From Parolsenella catena (GTDB taxonomy: Bacteria; Actinomycetota; Coriobacteriia; Coriobacteriales; Atopobiaceae), in NCBI RefSeq assembly GCF_003966955.1, contig NZ_AP019367.1, positions 1-64,000 on the forward strand: DNA of 64,000 nt, written 5' to 3'. The notes under the pieces were generated by a model. The model did no database searches and was not told the origin of the DNA. It saw only the letters and a program-made list of their open reading frames with translations. Position 1 is the stretch's first letter. The number at the start of each line of letters is the position of its first letter. The position numbers and the translations under genes are program-made. Of this stretch, positions 1 to 11,040 are shown in pieces.

Positions 1-130
1 TTTGCAGACGTTGAAAACTACTCGTCCCATATAATGAGTTTTCATCAATCCCATGCGTAGCATGTGCAACGCGAGGGACTGGCGGGAGTTATCTTGCCGC
101 ATGCGCGGCACTCAGACCGACGGGAAGCAC
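1..130 (+). promoter_or_regulatory. dnaA upstream region with GTTGAAAAC motif
   Basis: This short stretch before dnaA is cut by the window edge. GTTGAAAAC lies at 10-18. The same nonamer recurs in the dnaA-dnaN gap (1798-1806) and upstream of dnaB (27400-27408). Its reverse complement contains TTTTCAAC, one or two changes from the DnaA-box core TTTTCCACA, so it may be a DnaA or replication-control site. CATATAATG at 29-37 could hold the -10 element TATAAT of a dnaA promoter. The function is inferred. Confidence 0.4.
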
Positions 131-1759
131 ATGGCCGAGTTCAACAACCAGGAGTCAGACGCCCAGATTCTGTGGGAGGACGTCGTCGCAATACTCACCG
201 AGGACGGACTGGCGCCGTCGACCCTCGCGATGCTGCAGAGCTGCGAGGCAATCGGACTCACGGATGACACGTTGACCATCTCGGCAAAGAGCGGATTCGT
301 GCGCAGAAACGTCGAGAGGAACGCAGACCTCATCAGGGGAGCAATCGAGCGAGCGGCGTTTCAGCCCATGCAGCTCGCGGTCGACCTCAACAGGGGAAGC
401 GCGGCGGCATCAAGCGTCAGCGCACCGGCCGCCATCGCACAGCCACGGCCCGCGCAGCCCATCCCAGCGGCCACCGCACCCGCGTCCACGCCGACCGTCT
501 CCATGCCGGCACACATGCCACAGGCGAATCCGGCGCCGGCGGCCCACGCCCCCGTCACAAACCAGACAACCATCTCGCGCGAGGACCTCGAGCGCCTGCT
601 CAACCCCACGGCCGAGGCTGAGAGGGAGCCGGAGGCCGAGCAAGACGCCCTTGCCAGGCGCCGCAAGAACCCACTCGTGCAAGACATCGCCCCGGCAGAC
701 TCGCAGTTGACGTTTGACACCTTCGTCGAGGGCGAGGAGAACCAGCTGGCCTTCCAGGCCGCAAAGGCCGTGGCCAACGGAAGCAACGGCTATAACCCGT
801 TGTTCATCTACGGCGGGCCGGGCATGGGCAAGACCCACCTGCTCAAGGCCATCCAGAACTACCTCGCCGTCAATGACCCCGACCGCATCTGCGTCTATCG
901 CAACGCCCGCGAATTCGTGAGCGACTACACGGACGCCATGGTCGACACGTCCAGGGACGTCAAGCGGGCGCTCGAGCAGAACTACCATGACATCGATGTC
1001 CTCATCATCGACGACATCCAGGGGTTCCGCGGCGCGGCGAAGTCCATCAACTTCTTCTTCGACACCTTCAACTACCTCACGAGCAACGGCAAGCAGATCG
1101 TGCTCGCGGCAGACGAGAGCCCGGCCGAGCTCGGCCTGGAGGAGCGCGTGACCACCCGCCTGGACTCCGGCGTCACGCTCTCGATCCAGGTGCCGAACTA
1201 TGAGCTCAAGCTCGGGCTCATCAAGGCGTTCTACGAGCGCATGAAGGCGGACGCCATCGAGAACGGCCAGCACGACTACGACGGCGCGCTCGACGACGCC
1301 TCCCTCGAGTTCATGGCCCAGAGGGCCGGCGCCTCCATCCGCACCATCAAGTCTTTCTGTCAGCTGTGCCTCCTCGAGGCCACGAGCCGCCAGGCCAGGG
1401 GCGAGGAGTTCACGCGCGAGGACATCTCGCAGATAGCCACCAAGAAGTGGGGCGCGGACACGCGCACGTTCACGATCGAGCAGATCCAGAAGTTCGTCGA
1501 GCAGCGCTACTCGGTATCCCACGCAGACCTCATCAGCAACAAGCGCAACAAGGGTCTCATGGAGCCACGCCACGTCGCGGTCTGGCTCGCGAGGGAGCTC
1601 ACGGACTCAACGCTTGCCCAGATCGGCGAGCGGTTCGGCGGGCGCACCCATGCCACCGTGAAGCACAGCATCAAGTGGGTCGAGGACCGTCGTCACGAGG
1701 ACCGCGTGGTGCACGACAAGATCGCGCGGATGAAGGAGGACCTCATGGCCGGCGCCTAG
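131..1759 (+). CDS. dnaA: Chromosomal replication initiator DnaA
   Basis: DnaA binds DnaA boxes at oriC, opens the origin and loads the replicative helicase. About 542 residues, with the expected four domains: an N-terminal interaction domain, a long Ala/Pro-rich linker (about residues 100-180), an AAA+ ATPase with Walker A GGPGMGKTH near residue 228 and Walker B LIIDDIQ, and a C-terminal helix-turn-helix with the signature core FGGRTHATVKHS. The frame is open from 53, but ATG 131 gives the family-like start MAEFNNQES and has GGGAAG just upstream, so I prefer it. It is followed by a 241-bp gap with origin features and then dnaN. The identification is secure; only the start is uncertain. Confidence 0.96.
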   Translation: MAEFNNQESDAQILWEDVVAILTEDGLAPSTLAMLQSCEAIGLTDDTLTISAKSGFVRRNVERNADLIRGAIERAAFQPMQLAVDLNRGSAAASSVSAPAAIAQPRPAQPIPAATAPASTPTVSMPAHMPQANPAPAAHAPVTNQTTISREDLERLLNPTAEAEREPEAEQDALARRRKNPLVQDIAPADSQLTFDTFVEGEENQLAFQAAKAVANGSNGYNPLFIYGGPGMGKTHLLKAIQNYLAVNDPDRICVYRNAREFVSDYTDAMVDTSRDVKRALEQNYHDIDVLIIDDIQGFRGAAKSINFFFDTFNYLTSNGKQIVLAADESPAELGLEERVTTRLDSGVTLSIQVPNYELKLGLIKAFYERMKADAIENGQHDYDGALDDASLEFMAQRAGASIRTIKSFCQLCLLEATSRQARGEEFTREDISQIATKKWGADTRTFTIEQIQKFVEQRYSVSHADLISNKRNKGLMEPRHVAVWLARELTDSTLAQIGERFGGRTHATVKHSIKWVEDRRHEDRVVHDKIARMKEDLMAGA

Positions 1760-2000
1760 GGCTTTCTTCGTTGCCTGTGAAAAGTCGGGTGAAAACCGTT
1801 GAAAACCGCCCACGTCGCGTTGAAAGAGTTTTGCACATGCCTTCAACGTTCAAAAGAGAGGCTGTTTCTCAACAAGGGAAAAGGCCACGAACAAGGCGCT
1901 GAACTGGTACTTTGCAAACTTGTTCACATTTGAACACGCTTTACTACATCCACTAGCTATATATCTATATATACATACATAGATAGACAAGGAGAGACAC
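1760..2000. other. Probable oriC between dnaA and dnaN
   Basis: This 241-bp non-coding gap has several origin hallmarks. TTTTGCACA at 1829-1837 fits the DnaA-box consensus TTWTNCACA exactly; TTGTTCACA at 1920-1928 and the complement of TGTGAAAAG at 1776-1784 each fit with one mismatch. GTGAAAACC, GTTGAAAAC (1798-1806) and GTTGAAAG follow one another in the first 70 bases. TGTTCA and TGAACA form a short inverted repeat at 1921-1936. A very AT-rich run of alternating TATA/CATA at about 1938-1990 could be the unwinding element. The location is classic, but the site assignments are by eye. Confidence 0.7.
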
Positions 2001-3104
2001 ATGCGCTTCACCGTCAGCCAGTCCTCGCTCGCCAAGGCGCTCTCAGTGGTCTCGAAGGGCATAGCCTCGCACTCAACCATTCCCGTTCTCGGTGGCATCC
2101 TCATGCGCGCCTCGAACGGAACCCTCGAGATGCAGACGTCTGACCTCGACACCTCGATCAGGCACAAGATAGCGGCCAACGTCGAGGAGGAGGGCGAGAC
2201 GGTCATCTCTGGCCGCATGCTCTCTAACGTCGTGAAGAACCTTCAAGACGCAGCCGTCACCTTTGACGGTGGCGAGGGCACGATCAACGTCACGTGCGAC
2301 AAGAGCTCCTTCCACCTCAACACGCTCAACGCCTCCGAGTTCCCGAGCTTCCCGGAGATTGCCATGGAGCGCTCGGTGGAGCTCCCCTGCGACGCCCTGT
2401 CGGAGATGGTCGACAAGGTCTACAAGGTCACGTCACGCGACACAAGCCGCCCCGTGCTGGCCGGCATCCTGCTGAACGTGGAGGAGAACTGCGTGCGCCT
2501 CGTCGCAACCGACTCCTACCGCCTCGTCGTGTGTGACACGAACGTCGAGACCTCCTCGCTCGAGGGCACGTTCGAGATGATCATCCCCGGAACCGCCTTC
2601 CATGACGTCCTGAGCCTGCCGAGCGACTCGGCAACGGTCATCATCGGCGCCACGACCAACCAGGTCATCTTCGTCTCGGGCAACACCACCTATGTCTCGC
2701 GCCGCATCGAGGGGACGTTCCCCAACTATAAGCAGCTGCTGCCCTCGAGCTGCCTTACCACGATGAGGACGAAGGTTGCCGACCTCGCCGGTGCCCTGCG
2801 CCGCGTGAGCTCCATCGCCACGTCCAACTCGGCCGTTCGCTTCGACGTGGACCCGGACGCCGGCCTCGTCACGCTCTCCTCGACCTCTCCCGACCAGGGA
2901 GATGCCCGCGAACAGGTGAACGTCGAGGTTGAGGGCGAGGCAAACTCCATCTGCATGAACTACCGCTACGTTGGCGACTGCGTGGGTGCCCTGTCGCAGG
3001 ACAGCGAGGTCACGCTCGAGCTGCAGCAGAGCATGCGCCCAGGTGTGTTCAAGAGCTACGGCAAGATCAACTACCTGTACCTGCTCATGCCCGTGCGGAT
3101 GTAG
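2001..3104 (+). CDS. dnaN: DNA polymerase III sliding clamp (beta subunit)
   Basis: This is the ring-shaped processivity clamp of the replicative polymerase. At 367 residues it has the usual clamp length and three-domain layout: MRFTVSQSSLAKAL at the start, the DLDTSI motif in domain I, PVLAGILLNV in domain II and the family ending YLYLLMPVRM. The start ATG has a strong AAGGAGAG ribosome-binding site 4-5 bases upstream. The gene sits directly after the probable origin. recF begins 3 bases after its stop, so the two are very likely co-transcribed and translationally coupled. Confidence 0.97.
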   Translation: MRFTVSQSSLAKALSVVSKGIASHSTIPVLGGILMRASNGTLEMQTSDLDTSIRHKIAANVEEEGETVISGRMLSNVVKNLQDAAVTFDGGEGTINVTCDKSSFHLNTLNASEFPSFPEIAMERSVELPCDALSEMVDKVYKVTSRDTSRPVLAGILLNVEENCVRLVATDSYRLVVCDTNVETSSLEGTFEMIIPGTAFHDVLSLPSDSATVIIGATTNQVIFVSGNTTYVSRRIEGTFPNYKQLLPSSCLTTMRTKVADLAGALRRVSSIATSNSAVRFDVDPDAGLVTLSSTSPDQGDAREQVNVEVEGEANSICMNYRYVGDCVGALSQDSEVTLELQQSMRPGVFKSYGKINYLYLLMPVRM

Positions 3105-3107
3105 CCC

Positions 3108-4199
3108 GTGTCTCTTACCGTCTCGCGCATATCATTCAGGGACTACCGCAACCTCGCCGGCCGCGTGCTCGAGCCGTCTGAGGGCGTCACGGTGCTCGTG
3201 GGGCCCAACGCCGTGGGCAAGACGAACACGGTCGAGGCCCTACAGTACGTCACGAGCGGACAGTCCTTCCGCAGGCCTTCGCCGTCAGAGCTGCTCGCCC
3301 CCGGCGCGGCCGAGGCGCACGTCTCGGCCAGGCTCGAGGGGGACGGGCGCGTCGTGGACGTGGAGCTTGTGGCCACGCCCGACAAGCGTCGGTTTCTGCG
3401 CAACGGCAAGCCCTGCCGTGGGCAGGATCTCTCCGGGACGCTGTTGTCCATCCTGTTCTGCCCGGACGACCTCTCTCTCGTGAAGGGGTCGGCATCTCGG
3501 CGCAGGGGAGAGCTCGACTCGTTCGGAGCCCAGGCAAACGTGGGCTACCGCAAGGTCCTCTCCACCTACACGCGCTCGGTCGAGCAGAGAAACCGCCTTC
3601 TCAAGGATGGGTGCGACGCCGCCCTCCTTGATGCCTGGGACGAGTCGGTGGCCCTGGGCGGTGCCACGCTGCTCCACCACAGGCTGAACCTCTTTGGGAG
3701 GCTCTCCTCGCTCGTGTCCGAGGTCTACGCGGAGGTCGCCGGATCGGAGCGGCTTGCGTGCCGCTATGCCCCGAGCGTCGAGGGAGCCGAGGTGGGCATG
3801 GGCCGTGACGAGCTTGTCGGCCTCATGCTCGAGCAGATGCGCGCCCGTCGCGCAGACGACCTCCGCCGTGCCCAGACGCTCACGGGTCCGCACCGAGACG
3901 ACGTCGTATTCGAGATAGACGGCCGCGACGCCCGTGCGTACGGGAGTCAGGGCCAGCAGCGCTCCGTGGCCCTGGCCTGGAAGATGGCTGAGGTGCGCCT
4001 GTGCGAGGACCTCCTCGGCGAGCGTCCGCTGCTTCTGCTCGACGACGTCATGAGCGAGCTCGACGCGAGTCGCCGCGCCTGCGTCACGCGCTTTGTCGAG
4101 GGTGGCATCCAGACGATCATCACGACAACGAACCTCTCGTACTTTGACGACGAGCTTCTCGAGAGCATGCTGGTGGTGCCCTATGGCCCAGAGTCGTAA
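3108..4199 (+). CDS. recF: DNA replication and repair protein RecF
   Basis: RecF is an SMC-like ATPase that helps load RecA at single-strand gaps. At 363 residues it has the usual length. Visible motifs are the N-terminal RDYRNL segment, Walker A GPNAVGKTN, a signature region YGSQGQQRSVALA and Walker B LLLLDDVMSELD. The start is GTG, 3 bases after the dnaN stop, which leaves no other room for a start. The dciA-like gene begins inside its 3' end (overlap 4183-4199), so dnaN-recF-dciA form a tightly coupled unit. Confidence 0.95.
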   Translation: MSLTVSRISFRDYRNLAGRVLEPSEGVTVLVGPNAVGKTNTVEALQYVTSGQSFRRPSPSELLAPGAAEAHVSARLEGDGRVVDVELVATPDKRRFLRNGKPCRGQDLSGTLLSILFCPDDLSLVKGSASRRRGELDSFGAQANVGYRKVLSTYTRSVEQRNRLLKDGCDAALLDAWDESVALGGATLLHHRLNLFGRLSSLVSEVYAEVAGSERLACRYAPSVEGAEVGMGRDELVGLMLEQMRARRADDLRRAQTLTGPHRDDVVFEIDGRDARAYGSQGQQRSVALAWKMAEVRLCEDLLGERPLLLLDDVMSELDASRRACVTRFVEGGIQTIITTTNLSYFDDELLESMLVVPYGPES

Positions 4200-4776
4200 G
4201 CGTCGCCTAGAGCGGCTCGAGTACGATCCCCTCGATCCGTCGAAGCAGCATCAGCCCCAGACCGCCGGCGAGCTCGTGTCCTCGTTTGTCGACAAGAACC
4301 TGCTCGCGGGTGCCTCGGCGGCAAGCCTGGCACTCACGACGTGGCGCCGCGTGGCCGGCCGCCGCGCGGCGAAGCACACGGTGGCGGTGTGGCTCAGCGA
4401 GCCCAGGGGAAGGGCCTCCCTTCCCGACCTCGTCGTCTACCTTGACGGACACGCCCTCATGGTTGACCTCACGACGAATGCCGAGCTGTACGTGGACCGC
4501 CTTGCGCACGCTGGCCTCGAGGTGGGGCACGTGTGCTTCAAGCTCTCGAAGAAGGCAGGTCAGCGGCGCGAGGAACGCGGAGAGACGCGTGAAGACCGTA
4601 GTGTTGCGCGAGACCTGCCTCCCCTCACGCCCCTGGAGCGGGCCCATGTTGACGCCGCGACGGCTCAGCTTTCGCCCAAGATTCGCGCGAACGCGTCTAA
4701 GGCGATGGAAATGTCGCTTCGCCGCGCGAAGCTCAAGACCACGAGAGAATCGCAAACCAGCCCTCAGAACCCGTGA
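4183..4776 (+). CDS. DUF721 / DciA-like protein
   Basis: A 197-residue protein with a central DUF721 domain (about residues 25-110: ELVSSFVDKN, TWRRVAGRRAAKHT, then a hydrophobic VYLDGHALMVDL segment). In actinobacteria this family sits between recF and gyrB. Family members in bacteria without DnaC/DnaI act as DciA-type partners of the DnaB helicase. No other helicase loader is visible in the window, which fits that role. The C-terminal half is basic and low in recognisable motifs. The gene overlaps the recF end by 17 bases in another frame. The family is fairly secure; the function is inferred. Confidence 0.8.
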   Translation: MAQSRKRRLERLEYDPLDPSKQHQPQTAGELVSSFVDKNLLAGASAASLALTTWRRVAGRRAAKHTVAVWLSEPRGRASLPDLVVYLDGHALMVDLTTNAELYVDRLAHAGLEVGHVCFKLSKKAGQRREERGETREDRSVARDLPPLTPLERAHVDAATAQLSPKIRANASKAMEMSLRRAKLKTTRESQTSPQNP

Positions 4777-4883
4777 GAGCCGCGCTGCCGTATAAGCGAT
4801 GCCCCTTGCATGGTGTCTATAGGTTTGGGCCTAGAGATATCCGCGATATGTTCTAAACTAGGAAAGATTGACGTTAACCCTAG

Positions 4884-6935
<2,052 letters not shown>

Positions 6936-6968
6936 AGAGACCTGCCGACTTAGATAGAAAGGCCATAC

Positions 6969-9644
6969 ATGGCAGACGATACCAACATCACGGGTGGCGA
7001 GAACGGCGCCGACCTGCCCGAGGACCTCAGGAGGCTGCTCGACCGCGCCTCGGCCGAGGACGAGGGCACCGACGTCTACGTCGAGTCCGATGAGGACGAG
7101 GACAGCGACGACGACGGCGAGCTCGAGGAGGAGTTCGGCGACGCCGGTCGCGGCACCGACTCCGGCGAGACGGACGAGCATGGTGGCGCCCTACAACTCT
7201 CCGAGTTTGGCCACGAGATGCGCCAGAGCTTCATCGAGTACTCGATGTCGGTCATTACCGCCCGCGCGCTGCCGGACGTCCGAGACGGCCTGAAGCCGGT
7301 GCACCGCCGCATCCTTTACGCGATGAATGAGAGCGGCATCTTCCCCAACCGCCCGCACAAGAAGAGTGCGTGGACGGTCGGCGAGGTCATCGGCAAGTAC
7401 CACCCGCACGGCGACTTCGCGGTCTACGAGACGATGGTTCGTCTCGCACAGTGGTTCTCCATGCGCGTGCCCCTTGTCGACGGTCACGGCAACTTTGGCA
7501 ACATCGACGGCGACGGCGCGGCGGCCATGCGTTACACGGAGAGCCGCCTCGCAAAGCCCGCGATGGAGCTGCTGCGAGACCTGCAGAAGGACACGGTCGA
7601 CTGGCAGCCCAACTACGACGAGTCGCTCTCCGAGCCCTCCGTGCTGCCGGCCCGCTTCCCCAACCTGCTCGTGAACGGCTGCAACGGCATCGCCGTCGGC
7701 ATGGCCACGAACATCCCGCCGCACAACCTCGGTGAGGCCATCGAGGCTGCGTGCATGCTCATCGACAACCCGGACGCCACGACCGACGAGCTCATGCAGG
7801 TCATGCCCGGCCCCGACTTCCCGACGGGCGCCGTCATCATGGGCATGGACGGCATCAGGGAGGCCTACGAGACCGGCCGCGGCTCGCTCACCGTGCGCGC
7901 GAAGGCCCATGTCGAGGACATGAAGAGCGGCCGCTCCCGCCTCGTCTTCACCGAGATGCCCTACCAGGTCAACAAGGGCTCCCTGCAGGAGAAGATCGCC
8001 CAGCTCGTGAACGAGAAGCGCATCGAGGGCATCTCTGACCTGCGCGACGAGTCCAACCAGAAGGGCATCCGTCTCGTCATCGAGCTCAAGAAGGATGTCA
8101 TTCCGCAGGTCGTGCTCAACAACCTGTACAAGTACACCCAGCTCCAGACAACGTTCGGCGTCATCAACCTGGCCCTCGTCAACGGCACGCCAAAGCTGCT
8201 GACGCTGCGCGAGATGCTCCAGCACTACATCGACCACCAGGTTGACGTGGTGACCCGCCGCACGCGCTTCGACCTCAAGAAGGCCCAGGCCCGCGCCCAC
8301 ATCCTCGAGGGCTACCTCATGGCCCTCGATCACATCGACGAGGTCATCAGCATCATCCGCTCGAGCCGCACCGACTCCGAGGCCTCCGAGCGCCTCATCG
8401 AGCGCTTCGGCTTCACGTCCGAGCAGACCACGGCCATCCTCGAGATGCGCCTGCGCCGCCTGACGGGCCTCTCGCGCGACCAGATCCAGGAGGAGCTCAA
8501 TGGGCTTCGCCAGGCCATCGCCTACTACGAGGACCTGCTCGCCAACCCCGAGAAGATCCTGGGCGTCATCAAGGACGAGATGCGAGAGATCGAGCGCAAG
8601 TTCGCCGACAAGCGCCGCACCAAGATCAACCCCATGGGCACGCGCGAGCTCAACGTCGAGGACCTCATCGCCGAGGAGGACATGGTCATCACGGTGACGC
8701 ACTCCGGCTACGTGAAGCGCACGCCGGTTGACACCTATCGTGCGCAGAGGCGTGGCGGCAAGGGCGTCCAGGGCGTCAACCTCAAGGACGATGACTTCGT
8801 CGAGGACCTGTTCGTGGCGAGCACGCACGACTACGTGATGTTCTTCTCGAACAAGGGCAAGGCGTATCGCCTGAAGGTCCACGAGCTGCCGATTGGCCAG
8901 CGCACGGCCCGCGGCACCGCCATCGTGAACCTCGTGCCGTTCTCCGAGGGTGAGCACGCCACGGCCGTCATCACGTGCCGCGACTTCCCCGCCGACGAGT
9001 ACCTTATGTTCGCCACGGCCGCCGGAACCGTGAAGAAGACGGCCATGAGTGCCTACGACCGCACCCGTCGCGACGGTCTTATCGCCATTAACCTGCGTGA
9101 AGGCGACGAGCTTGTGAACGTCCGTCGCGTGCGCGAGGGCGAGAAGGTCATCCTCGTCTCCACGGACGGCAAGGCCATCATGTTCCCCGAGAGCGACGTG
9201 CGCCCGATGGGCCGTGACACGAGCGGCGTGCGTGGCATCACGCTCAAGGGCGACGCGAAGATGCTTGGCATGGAGATCACGAACGGCACCGGCGACTTGT
9301 TCGTCATCACGGAGAAGGGCTACGGCAAGCGCACCCCGGTCTCTGAGTACCCCGAGCACAAGCGCGGCGGCCAGGGTGTCTTCACGATCACGATGACTGA
9401 CAAGAAGGGCCAGCTCGCGGCCTGCCGCGTCGTGGACCCGAGCCACGAGCTCATGATCGTGAGCACCACCGGCGTCGTCATCCGTGTGAGGGTCGAGGAC
9501 ATCTCCGAGCTTGGACGCTCCACGCAGGGTGTAAAGGTCATGGACGTGGACGAGAAGGACTCGGTGTGCGCGCTTGCCCGCATGGAGGTCTCCGAGGACG
9601 CCGACGAGCCTGACGCCGGCGAGACACCCGTCGAAGACGAGTAA
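6969..9644 (+). CDS. gyrA: DNA gyrase subunit A
   Basis: This is the DNA-cutting subunit of gyrase. The 891 residues include the winged-helix tower region with catalytic Tyr in [10 protein letters not shown] and a C-terminal beta-pinwheel. The GyrA-box QRRGGKG marks it as gyrase rather than topoisomerase IV. Two features stand out. First, about 75 Asp/Glu-rich residues precede the family start ([15 protein letters not shown]), far longer than in typical GyrA. Second, the quinolone-resistance region reads [10 protein letters not shown], so the positions equivalent to E. coli Ser83 and Asp87 are Phe150 and Glu154. The gene begins 33 bases after gyrB and ends at two hairpins. Confidence 0.97.
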   Translation: MADDTNITGGENGADLPEDLRRLLDRASAEDEGTDVYVESDEDEDSDDDGELEEEFGDAGRGTDSGETDEHGGALQLSEFGHEMRQSFIEYSMSVITARALPDVRDGLKPVHRRILYAMNESGIFPNRPHKKSAWTVGEVIGKYHPHGDFAVYETMVRLAQWFSMRVPLVDGHGNFGNIDGDGAAAMRYTESRLAKPAMELLRDLQKDTVDWQPNYDESLSEPSVLPARFPNLLVNGCNGIAVGMATNIPPHNLGEAIEAACMLIDNPDATTDELMQVMPGPDFPTGAVIMGMDGIREAYETGRGSLTVRAKAHVEDMKSGRSRLVFTEMPYQVNKGSLQEKIAQLVNEKRIEGISDLRDESNQKGIRLVIELKKDVIPQVVLNNLYKYTQLQTTFGVINLALVNGTPKLLTLREMLQHYIDHQVDVVTRRTRFDLKKAQARAHILEGYLMALDHIDEVISIIRSSRTDSEASERLIERFGFTSEQTTAILEMRLRRLTGLSRDQIQEELNGLRQAIAYYEDLLANPEKILGVIKDEMREIERKFADKRRTKINPMGTRELNVEDLIAEEDMVITVTHSGYVKRTPVDTYRAQRRGGKGVQGVNLKDDDFVEDLFVASTHDYVMFFSNKGKAYRLKVHELPIGQRTARGTAIVNLVPFSEGEHATAVITCRDFPADEYLMFATAAGTVKKTAMSAYDRTRRDGLIAINLREGDELVNVRRVREGEKVILVSTDGKAIMFPESDVRPMGRDTSGVRGITLKGDAKMLGMEITNGTGDLFVITEKGYGKRTPVSEYPEHKRGGQGVFTITMTDKKGQLAACRVVDPSHELMIVSTTGVVIRVRVEDISELGRSTQGVKVMDVDEKDSVCALARMEVSEDADEPDAGETPVEDE

Positions 9645-9647
9645 CCA

Positions 9648-9688
9648 AGAGGGCCCGAAAGTGTCAAAGACTCTCGGGCCCTCTCTTT
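9648..9688 (+). terminator. Hairpin after gyrA
   Basis: AGAGGGCCCG (9648-9657) pairs with CGGGCCCTCT (9675-9684), followed by a short CTTT. It lies 3 bases after the gyrA stop and probably ends the gyrB-gyrA transcript. Confidence 0.6.
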
Positions 9689-9700
9689 GAACGGATATGA

Positions 9701-9740
9701 AGCGGGACCAAGACCGTCAGATGGCCTTGGTCCCGCTTTT
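9701..9740. terminator. Convergent terminator between gyrA and the BFN gene
   Basis: AGCGGGACCAAG (9701-9712) and CTTGGTCCCGCT (9726-9737) are a perfect 12-bp inverted repeat with a T run on the + strand. It abuts the stop codon of the minus-strand BFN gene, so it can serve both converging transcripts. Confidence 0.7.
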
Positions 9741-10286
9741 CTAGTTCTGCCTTGGCGCCTTGAAGTCATCCGGGGTGAGGCTCTCGACGAAGTCATGGAA
9801 CTCGGCGGCCTCGCGCTCCTGCTCGTCTCTCTTCACGGCAGCGAAGTCGGGCAGCCCGGCGCACCGGAGGACCTCCTCGCTGGCAAGCACGGGGGCGTCA
9901 GCCTCGATGGCGGCGGAGATGGCGTCCGACGGCCGTGCATCGATGTGATGCTGCTCTCCAGTGGCCGAGCGGATGTCAAGCGTCGCGAAGAAGGTGGCAC
10001 CCTCGACGCGCGTGATGCTTACGCTCTCAAGATCGGCTCCCAGCGCGTCGATGACATCGACGAGCAGGGCATGGGTTGCCGGTCGCTTGTGGTCATCGGC
10101 ATTCGTGGCGCGCGCAACGTTGGCGGCGTCGACGGTGCCAACGCTGATGGGCAGCACGAGCTCGCTCTGCTCGCGCTCCGTCTCGTCTTCTGAGTGCTCC
10201 TGATCGGGCTGCAGGATGATGGCGGAGGGAATGGGGCCACCTCCCACGATGAGGTTCTTCAACGTCATCTTGACCACGTGGACCAT
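9741..10286 (-). CDS. Bifunctional nuclease (BFN/DUF151) family protein
   Basis: A 181-residue protein matching the BFN/DUF151 family: a short beta-rich N-terminus, an acidic insertion (DQEHSEDETE), then the conserved THALLVDVIDALGADLESVSI and ARPSDAISAAIEADAPVLASE segments. Family members have reported or presumed DNase/RNase activity, and the SDA motif is characteristic. A Glu/Asp/Arg-rich tail ends the protein. The start is uncertain: the GAAGGG site abuts ATG 10286, and a GTG three codons in (10277) would be better spaced. The gene converges on gyrA. Cellular role unknown. Confidence 0.8.
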   Translation of the reverse strand: MVHVVKMTLKNLIVGGGPIPSAIILQPDQEHSEDETEREQSELVLPISVGTVDAANVARATNADDHKRPATHALLVDVIDALGADLESVSITRVEGATFFATLDIRSATGEQHHIDARPSDAISAAIEADAPVLASEEVLRCAGLPDFAAVKRDEQEREAAEFHDFVESLTPDDFKAPRQN

Positions 10287-10407
10287 CCCTTCTCGTCTTG
10301 ATGTGACAGGGGCGTCATCGCCAGAGTCACTGCCCGTCCCTTAGGTAGCGATATGCTACCCGTTGTCATCGAATTTGGCGGCGCAAAAACTTTTTTGAAA
10401 AAAGTGG

Positions 10408-10437
10408 TTGACCTTCGTTTGGGCGATGTTTTATTAT
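10408..10437 (+). promoter_or_regulatory. Promoter of tRNA-Ile
   Basis: TTGACC (10408-10413), an 18-bp spacer and TATTAT (10432-10437) form a good vegetative promoter ending 33 bases before the tRNA. The sequence just upstream is A/T-rich (AAAACTTTTTTGAAAAAA), like an UP element. Confidence 0.65.
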
Positions 10438-10470
10438 AGCGAAGCGCGTTGTGGCGAACACACCGCATGT

Positions 10471-10547
10471 GGGCCCGTAGCTCAGTTGGTCAGAGCGTCC
10501 GGCTGATAACCGGGAGGTCACAAGTTCGAACCTTGTCGGGCCCACCA
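10471..10547 (+). tRNA. tRNA-Ile (GAT anticodon)
   Basis: The cloverleaf is complete: acceptor GGGCCCG pairs with CGGGCCC, the D loop is AGCTCAGTTGGTCAGAGC, the anticodon loop is CTGATAA with anticodon GAT, the T arm contains GTTCGAA, and the CCA end is encoded. It is followed 62 bases on by tRNA-Ala, the order seen downstream of gyrA in many actinobacteria. Confidence 0.95.
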
Positions 10548-10560
10548 CCTTTTCGCCAAT

Positions 10561-10600
10561 AAACGCCCCAGCGTGAGCCGAGTCGCCGCTGGGGCGTTTA
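10561..10600 (+). terminator. Hairpin between tRNA-Ile and tRNA-Ala
   Basis: AAACGCCCCAGCG (10561-10573) and CGCTGGGGCGTTT (10587-10599) form a perfect 13-bp stem ending in a T-rich run. It suggests that tRNA-Ile is terminated, or the precursor processed, before tRNA-Ala. Confidence 0.6.
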
Positions 10601-10609
10601 TTACTAAAA

Positions 10610-10685
10610 GGGGACGTAGCTCAGTTGGGAGAGCGCGGGCTTTGCAAGCCTGAGGTCGTGGGTTCGATCCCCATCGTCTCCACCA
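10610..10685 (+). tRNA. tRNA-Ala (TGC anticodon)
   Basis: The cloverleaf is complete: acceptor GGGGACG pairs with CGTCTCC (one G-T pair), the D arm is AGCTCAGTTGGGAGAGC, the anticodon loop is CTTTGCAAG with anticodon TGC, the T arm contains GGTTCGATCC, and CCA is encoded. Confidence 0.95.
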
Positions 10686-10693
10686 GTCTGTTT

Positions 10694-10721
10694 CGCCGGA
10701 GTGCTTCTCCGGCGTTTTTTT
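10694..10721 (+). terminator. Rho-independent terminator after tRNA-Ala
   Basis: CGCCGGAG (10694-10701) pairs with CTCCGGCG (10707-10714), followed by seven T residues. Confidence 0.85.
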
Positions 10722-10927
10722 ATGCTGACATCCCTTGCCCGACGCCCGCATTCTCAAGACATCTCTGAATGCCCGCGAAGCGTGAAAAGGTGTAATCGTT
10801 ATCGTTTCTCCGGACTCTGCCGTCTGCTTCAAAAGCGTTGAATATTTTGGACTCTGTTGAGACTTTTATTATCTCCCCCTCTCGAATATCGTGCGAAGAT
10901 ACATGGTGTGACGAAGGGAGGCGACTC

Positions 10928-10990
10928 GTGCGCGCAACTAGAAAGCTTCAACATATTGCCCCCCCTCCCGTTATCTCTCCCCGTCGCTAA
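10928..10990 (+). CDS. Possible 20-residue leader peptide
   Basis: A GTG-initiated frame with a well-placed GGGAGG site encodes a basic, 20-residue peptide with three consecutive prolines (IAPPPVISPRR at the end). It lies in the otherwise gene-free 320 bp between tRNA-Ala and the LuxR gene and ends 50 bases before that gene. Proline runs stall ribosomes, so a leader function is conceivable. There is no comparative support. The rest of this gap holds only AT-rich, promoter-like sequence. Confidence 0.25.
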   Translation: MRATRKLQHIAPPPVISPRR

Positions 10991-11040
10991 TCATTGAGGT
11001 CGCCTCTTTCTCCCTCTACTTCTTCACCTGGAAGCTCTGC

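Noticed and set aside
7191-9446. A 751-codon minus-strand open frame across gyrA
   Set aside because: Antisense shadow of gyrA, without motif or start signal.
10956-10962. Run of seven C before the LuxR gene as a phase-variation tract
   Set aside because: It is too short to be notably slippage-prone and lies outside any supported gene.
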